Shown here piece by piece: positions 1 to 10,091 of a stretch of DNA of 64,000 bases. The first letter of the stretch is position 1, and each line of letters opens with the position of its first letter. This DNA comes from Atopomonas hussainii (GTDB lineage Bacteria > Pseudomonadota > Gammaproteobacteria > Pseudomonadales > Pseudomonadaceae), in NCBI RefSeq assembly GCF_900109735.1, contig NZ_FOAS01000014.1, positions 62,001 through 126,000 of the forward strand, read 5' to 3'. Under the pieces are notes generated by a model, which saw only the letters and a list, made by a program, of their open reading frames with translations, was not told the origin of the DNA and searched no databases. Position numbers and translations under genes: made by a program.

Positions 1-1765
<1,765 letters not shown>

Positions 1766-1769
1766 TCAC

Positions 1770-1806
1770 AATAACCCTAATTAACAAGTTAATAACCCTA
1801 ACTAAC
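1770..1806. promoter_or_regulatory. 21-bp-period direct repeat, candidate AraC-type operator
   Basis: Two copies of AATAACCCTAAYTAAC (1770-1785 and 1791-1806) differ at one base and start 21 bp apart, which is two helical turns and typical of sites bound by AraC-family activators. An AraC-family gene is encoded at 2964-4004. On the minus strand a possible fadH promoter follows: TTGCAA at 1735-1740 and CATAAT at 1710-1715, with a long 19-bp spacer. The repeats would sit just upstream of it, where an activator is expected. The repeat is seen; the regulator assignment is inferred. Confidence 0.5.
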
Positions 1807-1821
1807 AGACTGGAACCTGCC

Positions 1822-2973
1822 GTGTTTAACCGCCTAGTGCACCGTTCGCTGCGTCGTTTGGCCTTACCGGGCTTGATTGGCGCCAGCCTGATCGCTTTTT
1901 TATTCGCCTGGACGCAGATCCGCCCGGTCGAACTGTTTTTGTCCGATTTACGTGCCGAAGTGGCGCTCAATGTGGGCAACGATGCCGGGCGCGGCAACCT
2001 GCTCGGCATTGAGCCGCGCCTCTACCCCGGCGATTACCAAAGTGCTGGGCGCTTGTACTTAAAGCTGCAGGGGCATCTGCGTGAGGCCCGTGAGCAAGGC
2101 CTGCTGAATGCCAAAACCATCGTGGTGTTCCCCGAGCACATCGGCACTTGGCTGGTGGCGGCTAACGCCAAACCACATGTGTACTCCGCCGATACCTTGC
2201 TAGAAGCCACCCACTGGCTGATTGCCAGCCGCCCGTTCGACTACTTGAGTGCCCTGCTCAGTAGCGAAGCCCGTGAGGACTACAAAGCCGCCGTGTTCAA
2301 AATGCACGCCGACTACATGGCCGAGAACTACCAGCAAGTGTTTGGCTCGCTGGCCAGTGAATTTGGCGTGACGATCGTCGCCGGCTCGATTCTGCTGCCG
2401 ACCCCCAGCCTAGTAGACGGCCAACTGCTGCCGGGCACCGGCCCGCTGTATAACGTCAGCCTGACCTTCGACCGCGACGGCCGTCCGCTGGGCTTGCCGC
2501 AGCGCAAAGTGTTCCCCATCAAGTCGGAACTAGCCTTTACCGAGCCCGGGCAAACTAGCCAGCTTGGCGTACTACAGAGCCCCGCCGGACGCTTAGGCGT
2601 ATTGCTCGGCGCCGATAGCCTGCAAGAAAGCAGCTATGCGCCGCTGGCCCTGGCCAGCAGTCAGCTGCTCGTGGTACCGGCGTTTTTGCGCGGCGCAGGC
2701 CAATGGCAAGCCCTGTGGGAGGGCCTCGATGGCTCGCTACCTGGTGACGACATGCCAGAACCCGGCGAACTAACCGAAGAGCAAGCCTGGCACCAACTGG
2801 CACTCGGCGGGCAAATTGGTAAAAGTGGCGCCATCGCCGGCATGACGGTGTTTTCGCGCGGCAAACTGTGGGACTTAGACACCGACGGGCGTAGCTTTAT
2901 CGCCCTGCCCGGACAAACCCCGCAAGGCATTCACGACAGCGACGTCGCGCAGCTGCTTAATCTATGGCTGTAA
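1822..2973 (+). CDS. Nitrilase-superfamily protein lacking the catalytic cysteine
   Basis: A 383-residue protein with a GTG start, an N-terminal membrane segment (about residues 14-32, preceded by HRSLRR) and a carbon-nitrogen-hydrolase fold. Two members of the usual Glu-Lys-Cys triad are visible: E105 in VVFPEHIG and K229 in PQRKVFPI. At the nucleophile position the family has a Cys in a GVxICxD-type motif, but here it reads GVLLGAD, with Gly263. It is therefore probably not an amidase or nitrilase and may bind a ligand or partner instead. It overlaps the AraC-family gene downstream by 10 bases and is divergent from fadH. A hypothetical gene is found in the same place in Pseudomonas, from memory. 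Membership is fairly sure; loss of activity is inferred. Confidence 0.8.
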   Translation: MFNRLVHRSLRRLALPGLIGASLIAFLFAWTQIRPVELFLSDLRAEVALNVGNDAGRGNLLGIEPRLYPGDYQSAGRLYLKLQGHLREAREQGLLNAKTIVVFPEHIGTWLVAANAKPHVYSADTLLEATHWLIASRPFDYLSALLSSEAREDYKAAVFKMHADYMAENYQQVFGSLASEFGVTIVAGSILLPTPSLVDGQLLPGTGPLYNVSLTFDRDGRPLGLPQRKVFPIKSELAFTEPGQTSQLGVLQSPAGRLGVLLGADSLQESSYAPLALASSQLLVVPAFLRGAGQWQALWEGLDGSLPGDDMPEPGELTEEQAWHQLALGGQIGKSGAIAGMTVFSRGKLWDLDTDGRSFIALPGQTPQGIHDSDVAQLLNLWL

Positions 2974-4004
2974 ATCGCTTTGCTGTTCGCCTAGGGGATT
3001 TGTCCGTTGGTTTTATCCATAACCTGCTGGACACCGTGAATAGCTTGGGCCACGACACCCGCGAACTGCGCGAGCGCTTTGCCCTCACCCCACAGCGTTT
3101 AAGTGAAGCCGATGGGCGCTTGTCGATTCCGCGCTACATGCGCTTGGGCCACGCCTGCATAGAGCTGACCGGGCGCGCTGATATTGGTCTGCTGGCCGGT
3201 GCCCGGCATAACGCCACGCACTTAGGCCTAGCCGGCATTCTGGCCCGTAGCGCGCCGACCTTGCGTGAGGCGCTGCGCTGCATCACCGAATTTGAAAGCC
3301 TGTACGCACAGAACTACCGCGGCCAGTCGAGCTTTCACGAAGACGCCAGCGGCGCATGGCTGCGCTTCTACTCGATCAGCCCGTACAACGACTACAACCG
3401 CTTCGTGGTGGACTCGGTACTGGCCGGCTGGGCGACCCAGCTCAGCCAGCTGGCCGGCAGCCAGCCTTGTCTTGAGCAAGTACAGATCGAGTTTGCCGCA
3501 CCGAGCTATCACGCCGCTTACAGCGCACACTTCAAGGCGCCGGTGGAGTTTTCCAGTGAGCGCAATCAACTGCGCTTAAGCAAAAGCTGCCTTGATATGG
3601 CCCTGCCCGAGCACTGCCCCAGCACCTGGAGCAAACTCAAGCAGCTGGCCGAGCGCGAGCGCGAGCAACGCACCCATACGCGCACCCTGCGGGAAAAAGT
3701 CATTCAGCAAATTGGCCCGCTGTTATTGGGCCATGAACCGGACATTGAAGACATCGCCGCGCGCTTAGGCCTGCCGAGCTGGACGCTACGCCGCAAACTC
3801 ACCGACGAAGGCAGCGGCTTTCGCCAATTACTCAACGAAACCCGCCACGACCTCGCCACCACCTATGTGCGTGACACTGACCTAAGCTTTGGCGAAATCG
3901 CCTATTTGCTCGGCTTTGCCTCGGCCGGTGCGTTTCAGCGTGCCTTTAAACGCTGGAGCGGTAGTACACCGGGTGACTACCGCCGCCAGCAACGGCGCGG
4001 CTAA
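2964..4004 (+). CDS. AraC-family transcriptional regulator (OruR/ArgR-like layout)
   Basis: A 346-residue regulator. Residues ~20-200 match the Arabinose_bd-type sensing domain common in Pseudomonas (MRLGHACIELTGRADIGLLAG, then HLGLAGILARSAPTL). Residues ~245-340 form the two-helix-turn-helix AraC DNA-binding domain, with IEDIAARLGLPSWTLRRKL in the first HTH and IAYLLGFASAGAFQRAFKRW in the second. It starts inside the end of the nitrilase-like gene (10-base overlap), so the two are cotranscribed. It is the natural candidate to bind the 21-bp-period repeats at 1770-1806 and to control fadH, by location only. The inducer is unknown; a fatty acid or acyl-CoA is a guess from the neighbour. Confidence 0.93.
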   Translation: MAVNRFAVRLGDLSVGFIHNLLDTVNSLGHDTRELRERFALTPQRLSEADGRLSIPRYMRLGHACIELTGRADIGLLAGARHNATHLGLAGILARSAPTLREALRCITEFESLYAQNYRGQSSFHEDASGAWLRFYSISPYNDYNRFVVDSVLAGWATQLSQLAGSQPCLEQVQIEFAAPSYHAAYSAHFKAPVEFSSERNQLRLSKSCLDMALPEHCPSTWSKLKQLAEREREQRTHTRTLREKVIQQIGPLLLGHEPDIEDIAARLGLPSWTLRRKLTDEGSGFRQLLNETRHDLATTYVRDTDLSFGEIAYLLGFASAGAFQRAFKRWSGSTPGDYRRQQRRG

Positions 4005-4027
4005 GAGGCGATGATTTAATGCCTGCA

Positions 4028-4120
4028 CGGCTTAATCACTGCGTTGTGCGGTGCTCGCAAGCTCACCTACCACACGGTATGCCTCGCTTCCTGCGCTCCG
4101 TACGCCTTGTGCTTAAGCCG
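4028..4120. repeat. 93-bp imperfect inverted repeat between genes
   Basis: The ends CGGCTTAATCAC (4028-4039) and GTGCTTAAGCCG (4109-4120) are inverted copies with one mismatch. The interior is also partly self-complementary (GCGTTGTGCGGTGCTCGCAAGC against GCTTCCTGCGCTCCGTACGC). It lies between the 3' ends of convergent genes. It may be a REP/MITE-like intergenic element or a bidirectional terminator; no T-tract is present. A search for other genomic copies would decide. Confidence 0.5.
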
Positions 4121-4148
4121 TCCGCCGATTAAATCAGATTATTGGCGA

Positions 4149-4961
4149 TTACTGGCTGGTTGCCTTAGACAGCATCTTTTCCGTCATGGTGGTCATTTCT
4201 TTGTACAGCGCCTCAGGCTGCTGGCGCTTGAGCTGCCAAGCCATGCGGCCTTGCTCGTGCGGCAGAATCATAAATTCGCCGTTGGCCACCTGCTCATAAA
4301 CGTAATTGGCAATGTCTTCGGCACTGATCGGCGAGCCGGCCAGCAGCTTGGCTACTTCACCTTTCATGGCCGGGGTTGGGCCACGGAACGAATCGAGCAG
4401 ATTGGTCTGGAAGAACGACGGGCACACCACGTGCACATCCACCCCCATGGGCTTGAGCTCAATCAGCAGGCTTTCCGACAAGGCCACCACACCGGCTTTG
4501 GCCACATTGTAGTTACTCATCGCCGGGCCCTGCATCAGCGCTGCCATTGAGGCAATGTTGATGATCTTGCCGCGGCTTTTTAGCAGCATCGGCAAGAAGG
4601 CCTTACAACCTTTGACCACGCCCATCAGGTTGATCGACAGCTGCCAATCCCAATCGTCCAACGACAGCTGAGTAAAGAAACCGCCCGAGGCCACACCAGC
4701 GTTATTGATGATCACATCAATGCCGCCCAATTGCGCTTCACAGGCTTCGGCCAAGGCGCTCAGCTGGCTGTAATCACGCACATCACAACGGCGGGTAAAA
4801 CCACTACCGCCCGCGGCTTTGACCATGCTTAATGTCTCTGCCAAACCGGCATCGTTAACATCGCTCAGCGCCAGTTGTGCGCCTTCCTTGGCCCAGCGCA
4901 GTGCCATTTCGCGGCCTAAGCCAGAGCCTGCGCCGGTAATCATTACCCGTTGTGCGGTCAT
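4149..4961 (-). CDS. SDR-family oxidoreductase
   Basis: A 270-residue classical short-chain dehydrogenase. The Rossmann motif TGAGSGLG lies near the N-terminus, then NNAGVASGG, the catalytic Ser region (IINIASMAAL), the Tyr-Lys pair in YNVAKAG, and VVCPSFFQT after it. I chose the ATG at 4959-4961 because AAGGAAAA precedes it at proper spacing and the NAD(P) motif then begins at residue ~8; an upstream in-frame ATG adds 18 unlikely residues. The substrate cannot be told from sequence. It stands alone, convergent with the AraC gene and separated from the DTW gene by about 115 bases. Family certain, function open. Confidence 0.9.
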   Translation of the reverse strand: MTAQRVMITGAGSGLGREMALRWAKEGAQLALSDVNDAGLAETLSMVKAAGGSGFTRRCDVRDYSQLSALAEACEAQLGGIDVIINNAGVASGGFFTQLSLDDWDWQLSINLMGVVKGCKAFLPMLLKSRGKIINIASMAALMQGPAMSNYNVAKAGVVALSESLLIELKPMGVDVHVVCPSFFQTNLLDSFRGPTPAMKGEVAKLLAGSPISAEDIANYVYEQVANGEFMILPHEQGRMAWQLKRQQPEALYKEMTTMTEKMLSKATSQ

Positions 4962-5075
4962 AAGGGTTTTCCTTGTGGTTGTAGATTGCAGCCAGTGTAG
5001 GCAATCCCACGGCAAACCCCAGCTGCATCAGATTGGCGAATAGTCACGCCAAGCCAGCATCCATAAAGCCAATAA

Positions 5076-5690
5076 CTAAGCGTCTAAATGCGCGTTACGT
5101 GCGGCAAAATCGGCCTGATAACGCTTGCTACCCATGGCGCTTATCTGCTGCTCGATTAACGCTTCAAACGGTGCTAATAACGACTGAAAACTACGCCCTT
5201 CTAACTGCTCTAAGGCGTAGGTGATGGCCTCGATGGTCGATAGCGCCTCCGCCGTCGGCACTTTGCGCAGCCGGTAGCGCGAGGGCGGCGGCGAAGCAAA
5301 ACTTAATCGCGGCAAGGCAGCCAAACAGGGATTGCAGTGCAGCAGGCGCTTGGCCTTGCGCCAACTGCCATCCAACACAATCAAGCGCTGCCGTTGCCCG
5401 GCCTCACTCGCCACGCCCTGCTCCACTAACTGGGCGCTGGCAGCGGGAAACAACAGCCAATTCTGCCAACCGGGTTCGGCCAGCAGCGCGGGCAGCTGAG
5501 CAAACACTTCCCCATCCATCAAGCGGCACTGCTTAAGGCCCAACACGGCTAAGCGTGCAGTATTCAGCGCATGTTTGGCCTCACTGCTGTGGCGCAAAAT
5601 CAGCACCTGCCAACGCGACTCTAAGCGTGGCAGGTAGGCACACAAACACTGTACTTCGGGGCGCAGACACTGCGCGCAGTTAATTCGCAT
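5076..5690 (-). CDS. tapT: DTW-domain tRNA-uridine aminocarboxypropyltransferase
   Basis: A 204-residue DTW-domain protein. The family (E. coli YfiP/TapT) transfers the 3-amino-3-carboxypropyl group of SAM to uridine 47 of tRNA. Seen here: the N-terminal cysteine set CAQCLRPEVQCLC (zinc-binding type), the conserved HSSEAKHALNTARL stretch, and the motif LDGSWRKAKRL, which carries Ser where the family usually has Thr (D-x-T-W). The ATG at 5688-5690 was chosen because AGGA lies 7 bases before it; the in-frame ATG 6 bases upstream has that AGGA directly against it. It is divergent from the TonB receptor gene, with a palindrome in the gap. The symbol is by family; other DTW paralogues exist. Confidence 0.82.
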   Translation of the reverse strand: MRINCAQCLRPEVQCLCAYLPRLESRWQVLILRHSSEAKHALNTARLAVLGLKQCRLMDGEVFAQLPALLAEPGWQNWLLFPAASAQLVEQGVASEAGQRQRLIVLDGSWRKAKRLLHCNPCLAALPRLSFASPPPSRYRLRKVPTAEALSTIEAITYALEQLEGRSFQSLLAPFEALIEQQISAMGSKRYQADFAARNAHLDA

Positions 5691-5701
5691 AGCCATTCCT
5701 G

Positions 5702-5720
5702 ATGCGACCTTGTGTCGCAT
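5702..5720. promoter_or_regulatory. 19-bp palindrome in divergent promoter region
   Basis: ATGCGAC-N5-GTCGCAT is a perfect inverted repeat just upstream of the DTW gene start and 70 bp before the TonB receptor start. It does not resemble a Fur box. A dimeric repressor site for the receptor/PepSY operon is possible. Only the symmetry is seen. Confidence 0.35.
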
Positions 5721-5788
5721 TCACGCTTTGGGCCGCTGTCTCTAGAGTGCGTGCATTCTGCCACGTGATAAGAAAAGGATGCCCACGC

Positions 5789-7867
5789 ATGCACCCTCGC
5801 CTGCCTAAGTTTCGCCTGCACCCACTCGCCTTGGCCTTGTTGCTGCTGCCCGGCGCCGCGTTAGCCGGCCACCCTGACGACGAATTTGCCGATAACAGCG
5901 CCAAACCGCTGCTGATTAAAAACGGCAAATACCAAGTCGACCCAACCCGTCCGAGCAAGAACGCCGTGCGCGCCAAACAGGCGCACATTCCCGGCGGCGC
6001 CACCTTAGTGGATGCCGAGCGCACCTACAAACAAGGCCGCGCCAGCACCCTGCAAGACAGCTTAGGCATGGCCACCGGGGTGTTTGTCCAGCCGCGCTTT
6101 GGCTCAGAAGAATCGCGCCTGTCGATTCGTGGCTCGGGCATTCAACGCACCTTTCACCAGCGCGGCATCTTGTTGATGCAAGACGGTGTGCCCATCAACT
6201 TGGCCGATGGCAGTGGCGACTTCCAAGCCATCGAGCCGCTCGCGTTGGATCACATTCAGGTCTATCGCGGTGCCAATGCGTGGCAATACGGCGCAGCCAA
6301 CTTGGGCGGTGCGATTAACTTCGTCACCCCCAGTGTGCACGATATGGCGCCGTTGGACTTGCGCGCTGAGGGCGGCAGCTTTGGCTATCGCCGTTTGTTT
6401 GCCGCAGGCGGGCATGATTTTGGCGCGGCCGACGGCACGTTCAGCGTGTCGGATTACCGCCAAGACGGCTTTCGCGATCACAGCAAACAAGAAAACCAGC
6501 GCTACTTCGCCAACTTAGGCGGACGCATTAACGAGCGCGTCAGCACGCGGTTTTACTTCAGCAATATCAATAGCAATTCCGACTTGCCCGGCAACTTAAC
6601 CAAAAGCCAACTGCGCGCCGACGCCAGCCAAGCTGCTGCCGGCAATATCACCGGCGATCAACAGCGCAACCTCACGCTCAACCGTATCGGCAACCTCACC
6701 ACGTTGAGCCTTAACGACGAGCACAGCCTTGAGCTGGCGAGTTTCTACTCCGACAAGTACCTCGACCACCCGATTTTTCAGGTGCTCGACATTCACAACG
6801 AAGACTACGGCCTGCGCTTAACCCATCACTACCGCAGCCACGACGGCTGGCGCTTGGCCACAGGCATCGAGCACAGCCACGGCCGCGCGTGGGATTCCCG
6901 CTACGTCAACGTGGCCGGCAATAAAGGCCGCAAAGTCAACGAGCTACACAACACCGCGCGCAACAGCAATGTCTTCAGCGAGCTGGAAATCCCCCTAGCC
7001 GAACGCTGGGCTGCTATCGTGGGCGGTGCTTGGCTGCACAGCGATCGGCAAATTGACGATCGCCTCCAGTGCAACGCTTTTGTCAGCAGCTTTTGCTTAA
7101 AGCAAGACGAGTCCGTTGAGCAAAGCTACACCGGCCGCGTGGGGCGTTTAGGTCTGCGCCACGACTACGCGCCGGGCATTCAGTTCTACGGCAACCTCAG
7201 TCAAAGTCACGAGCCGCCGACGTTAAGCGAAATGGCCGGCGCACAAGTCATCAATAAAAACGCTGCGCAAACCGCCAACACCCTAGAGCTGGGCCTGCGC
7301 TGGAAATACGACACGCTGGACTTAGACTTGGCCGTGTACCGCAGCGAGATTCGTGACGAGCTGCTGGCTTTAAACGATGCCAACGGCAACGCTCTAGGCA
7401 CCATCAACGCCGACCGTACTTTGCACCAAGGTGTCGAGTTTGGCGGCAGCTGGACGCTCGATCAGTTCGTGGTGCGCGGCCAATACCTGCTCAACGACTT
7501 CCGTTTCGATAACGATAACGTCTATGGTGACAATCGCTTAGGCGGCATTCCTAAGCAATTTGTTAAAGGTGAAGTACTCTGGCAGCAGAACGGCTGGTAC
7601 GCCGGCCCCACGCTAGAATGGGTGCCCGGTCACTACAATGTCGACCACGCCGAAACCCTGTATGCCAAAGGCTATGCCATCTGGGGCGCCAAGTTGGGTT
7701 ATCGCCAGCCACACGGCTTTGGCTTCTTTGTTGAAGGCCGCAACTTAAGCGATAAAACCTACATCGCCACCACCGGCGTGGTGGCCGATGCCAAAGGCCA
7801 AGACCAAGCGCAATTCCTGCCCGGCGATGGCCGTGCGGTATTTGCCGGCGTGGAGTGGCGCCTGTGA
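5789..7867 (+). CDS. TonB-dependent outer-membrane receptor (siderophore type)
   Basis: A 692-residue receptor. The ATG at 5789 follows AAAAGGA and gives a clean signal peptide (HPLALALLLLPGAALAG), whereas the longer frame from 5702 has no such signal. The plug domain lies at about residues 70-190 (LQDSLGMATGVFVQ, SRLSIRGSGIQ, LMQDGVPINLADG, IQVYRGANAWQYGAANLGG), then a beta-barrel ending in AGVEWRL. It resembles FecA-like receptors. The next gene, coupled by a GTGA overlap, is a PepSY membrane protein. Such pairs are common in iron-siderophore uptake, where the PepSY protein is thought to help reduce the ferric complex. The ligand is unknown, and I found no convincing Fur box. Confidence 0.93.
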   Translation: MHPRLPKFRLHPLALALLLLPGAALAGHPDDEFADNSAKPLLIKNGKYQVDPTRPSKNAVRAKQAHIPGGATLVDAERTYKQGRASTLQDSLGMATGVFVQPRFGSEESRLSIRGSGIQRTFHQRGILLMQDGVPINLADGSGDFQAIEPLALDHIQVYRGANAWQYGAANLGGAINFVTPSVHDMAPLDLRAEGGSFGYRRLFAAGGHDFGAADGTFSVSDYRQDGFRDHSKQENQRYFANLGGRINERVSTRFYFSNINSNSDLPGNLTKSQLRADASQAAAGNITGDQQRNLTLNRIGNLTTLSLNDEHSLELASFYSDKYLDHPIFQVLDIHNEDYGLRLTHHYRSHDGWRLATGIEHSHGRAWDSRYVNVAGNKGRKVNELHNTARNSNVFSELEIPLAERWAAIVGGAWLHSDRQIDDRLQCNAFVSSFCLKQDESVEQSYTGRVGRLGLRHDYAPGIQFYGNLSQSHEPPTLSEMAGAQVINKNAAQTANTLELGLRWKYDTLDLDLAVYRSEIRDELLALNDANGNALGTINADRTLHQGVEFGGSWTLDQFVVRGQYLLNDFRFDNDNVYGDNRLGGIPKQFVKGEVLWQQNGWYAGPTLEWVPGHYNVDHAETLYAKGYAIWGAKLGYRQPHGFGFFVEGRNLSDKTYIATTGVVADAKGQDQAQFLPGDGRAVFAGVEWRL

Positions 7868-9303
7868 CCGCCGCCTTACCCAGTACCCTCACCAGCACGC
7901 GTAGCCGCTGGCTGCGCGTGCTGCTCACTTGGCACCGCCGCTTGGCCGTGGCGGCCTGTATTGCCGTGCTGGCATGGAGCATCAGCGGCTTATTACACCC
8001 GCTAATGGGCGCGTTACAGCCTAAGCCTGCGGTGTTTACCCCGCCGAGCACCGCCATCAGCCTGCAACAGCCGCTACTGGCGCCTGCCCAGCTTGCGCTT
8101 AACGGCACTGAGCCCATTACCGCGCTGCGCTTGCTCAGCCTTAATCAGCGGCCCTACTATCAAGTGCGCAGTGCCAATCACGCGCGCTACTTCGATGCCC
8201 TCACAGGCCAAGAGCACGATCTACTGGCTAAGCATGCCGAGCAGCTCGCCCAGCACTATCTCGCCAGCCAAGAGCCGCTGAAATACGTCGGCCAGCAAAG
8301 CCGCTTTGATAACGAATATGTGTTTATCAACCGCTTACTACCGGTGGCGCGCGTCGACACCGCGCGTAGCGACGGCCTGCGGGTGTATGTAGATGTGTTT
8401 AACGACCGCCTCGCCAGCCTAATCGACACGCCGAAAGCCCTCTACAGCCAAGCCTTTAAGCTGCTGCATAACTTTGCTCCACTGAATGGCTTAGGGCTAG
8501 TGCGTGAGCTAATCATGGGCCTGTTACTGCTCAGCTGCCTGTGCGCCACGGCGCTGGGTTTAGGGCTGTTTTTTACTCGTCGCGCCGTTGCTCGCCATGC
8601 CCGCCAAGGGCACCGCCGTTGGCATGCGTGGTGCGGCTTAGGCATTGCTTTATCCACCCTCGCCTTTGCCAGCACCGGCCTGTGGCACCTAGTGCACAAA
8701 AAAGCCGGCACGCCACTGCCAGCCCAGTATGTGATGCAGCTCGATTGGCAACACGCCCAGCCCCCCAGCCAAACATGGCTACTGCCCAGCGAGCAGCTGT
8801 TAAGCGCAGCGCTGCTAGAGGCCGGCGGCCAGCACGCATGGGCGCTACGCGTGCAAAGTTCACAAGGCATCAGCACGCGTTGGCATGCGTTGGATGGCCG
8901 CCCGTTGCCTGAGCACACTGGCGCTAACTTGGGTGCGTTGTGGGCGCAGCACTACGCCAAAGCCCTAGGCCTCAAGGCTGCAATCAAGCAAGACTGGCAA
9001 ACCCAGTTCAGCCATGAGTACGGCTTTATCTTCAAACGCCTACCGGTGTGGGCGAGCAGCTATGGCGATACCCGCAGCACCACGCTGTATATCGACCCTA
9101 GCGACGCCACGCTAGCGGCACGCATTCAAGGCGCCGATCGCTTCGAGGGCTTTGCCTTCGCCTACCTGCACAAAGCGCAGTGGCTAGAAGTGTTCGGCAA
9201 GCTCGGCAAAGACATCTTGTTAAGCCTCTTCGCCTTAGCCAATGCGCTGTTGGCCGCCAGCGGCCTCTGGTTATTCGCGCAACGGCAGCGGCGCAAAGCC
9301 TAA
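7864..9303 (+). CDS. PepSY-associated membrane protein (PiuB/FoxB-like)
   Basis: About 480 residues with PepSY-type membrane architecture. A first membrane helix (~residues 25-45, WHRRLAVAACIAVLAWSISG) is followed by a periplasmic PepSY segment (YYQVRSANHARYFDALTG) and two central helices (~210-230 and ~255-275). A second periplasmic region (TLYIDPSDATLAARI) and a C-terminal helix with LSLFALANALLAASGLWLF complete it. Several His lie near helix ends (LLTWHRR, LLHNFAPL), as in proteins suggested to bind heme for ferric-siderophore reduction. I chose GTG 7864, which overlaps the receptor stop and has GGAG 8 bases upstream; GTG 7855 is possible. A terminator follows. Confidence 0.85.
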   Translation: MTAALPSTLTSTRSRWLRVLLTWHRRLAVAACIAVLAWSISGLLHPLMGALQPKPAVFTPPSTAISLQQPLLAPAQLALNGTEPITALRLLSLNQRPYYQVRSANHARYFDALTGQEHDLLAKHAEQLAQHYLASQEPLKYVGQQSRFDNEYVFINRLLPVARVDTARSDGLRVYVDVFNDRLASLIDTPKALYSQAFKLLHNFAPLNGLGLVRELIMGLLLLSCLCATALGLGLFFTRRAVARHARQGHRRWHAWCGLGIALSTLAFASTGLWHLVHKKAGTPLPAQYVMQLDWQHAQPPSQTWLLPSEQLLSAALLEAGGQHAWALRVQSSQGISTRWHALDGRPLPEHTGANLGALWAQHYAKALGLKAAIKQDWQTQFSHEYGFIFKRLPVWASSYGDTRSTTLYIDPSDATLAARIQGADRFEGFAFAYLHKAQWLEVFGKLGKDILLSLFALANALLAASGLWLFAQRQRRKA

Positions 9304-9327
9304 TTCCAACCGCACCTGTTTGGGACG

Positions 9328-9363
9328 GCCCTGCGCAAACATCTCGTTTAGCAGGGCTTTTTT
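9328..9363 (+). terminator. Intrinsic terminator of TonB receptor/PepSY operon
   Basis: Stem GCCCTGC (9328-9334) / GCAGGGC (9351-9357) is followed by six T. It directly follows the PepSY gene and precedes the lexA promoter. Confidence 0.85.
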
Positions 9364-9404
9364 ATTGCATATCAATAGGTTAACCAACACAGTAAAAGTA
9401 GCGC

Positions 9405-9456
9405 TTGCAGAGGCAAAAACACTGGATATAATCCCAATTACTGTATAAACAAACAG
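9405..9456 (+). promoter_or_regulatory. lexA promoter with LexA (SOS) box
   Basis: TTGCAG (9405-9410), a 16-bp spacer and TATAAT (9427-9432) form a good sigma70 promoter. The SOS box CTGTATAAACAAACAG (9441-9456, CTG-N10-CAG) covers the expected start point, so LexA would repress its own operon. CTG-N10-CAA at 9422-9437, over the -10, may be a weaker second box. Confidence 0.9.
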
Positions 9457-9466
9457 AGGAATATCC

Positions 9467-10075
9467 ATGATCAAGCTGACGCCCCGCCAAGCGGAAATCC
9501 TTGGCTTCATTCGTCGCTGCGTGGAAGACAACGGCTACCCACCTACCCGTGCGGAAATCGCCCAAGAACTGGGCTTTCGTTCGCCCAACGCCGCTGAAGA
9601 ACACTTAAAAGCGCTGGCGAAAAAAGGCGCGATTGAGATGATTCCCGGCGCCTCACGCGGCATTCGTCTGTGCGATGACCACCCCGCTGCCAACGACGAT
9701 GGCTTGCCGGTGATTGGCCGCGTCGCCGCTGGCAGCCCCATTCTGGCTGAACAGCATGTGGATGATCACTGCAAGATTCCGCCAGAGTTCTTTAACCCGC
9801 GTGCCGATTATCTGCTGCGGGTACGCGGCGAAAGCATGAAAGACATCGGTATTTTGGATGGCGATTTGCTCGCCGTGCATATCACCCGCGAGGCCCGCAA
9901 CGGCCAAGTGGTGGTGGCGCGTATCGGTGAAGAAGTCACCGTGAAACGCTTCCATCGCCAAGGCAACAAGGTCACTTTGTTTGCCGAAAACGCTGAGTTC
10001 GCGCCGATTGAGGTGGATTTAGCCAACGACGAATTTGTTATCGAAGGTTTAAGTGTCGGCGTTATTCGCCACTGA
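9467..10075 (+). CDS. lexA: LexA repressor
   Basis: The SOS repressor, 202 residues. An N-terminal winged helix-turn-helix ([18 protein letters not shown], then [18 protein letters not shown]) precedes the C-terminal S24 latent protease. The self-cleavage bond is Ala88-Gly89 in RVAAGSPI, the nucleophile Ser123 in RGESMKDIG and the general base Lys160 in VTVKRF. Spacing matches E. coli LexA (84-85, 119, 156) with a constant +4 offset. The ATG at 9467 follows AGAGGAATATCC. It is autoregulated through the SOS box at 9441-9456 and forms a two-gene operon with sulA. All functional residues are present. Confidence 0.98.
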   Translation: MIKLTPRQAEILGFIRRCVEDNGYPPTRAEIAQELGFRSPNAAEEHLKALAKKGAIEMIPGASRGIRLCDDHPAANDDGLPVIGRVAAGSPILAEQHVDDHCKIPPEFFNPRADYLLRVRGESMKDIGILDGDLLAVHITREARNGQVVVARIGEEVTVKRFHRQGNKVTLFAENAEFAPIEVDLANDEFVIEGLSVGVIRH

Positions 10076-10091
10076 TCGTGAGGGCTCACAG

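Noticed and set aside
9422..9437. Second LexA box overlapping the lexA -10
   Set aside because: CTG-N10-CAA lacks the final CAG; kept only as a possible weak site, not called separately.
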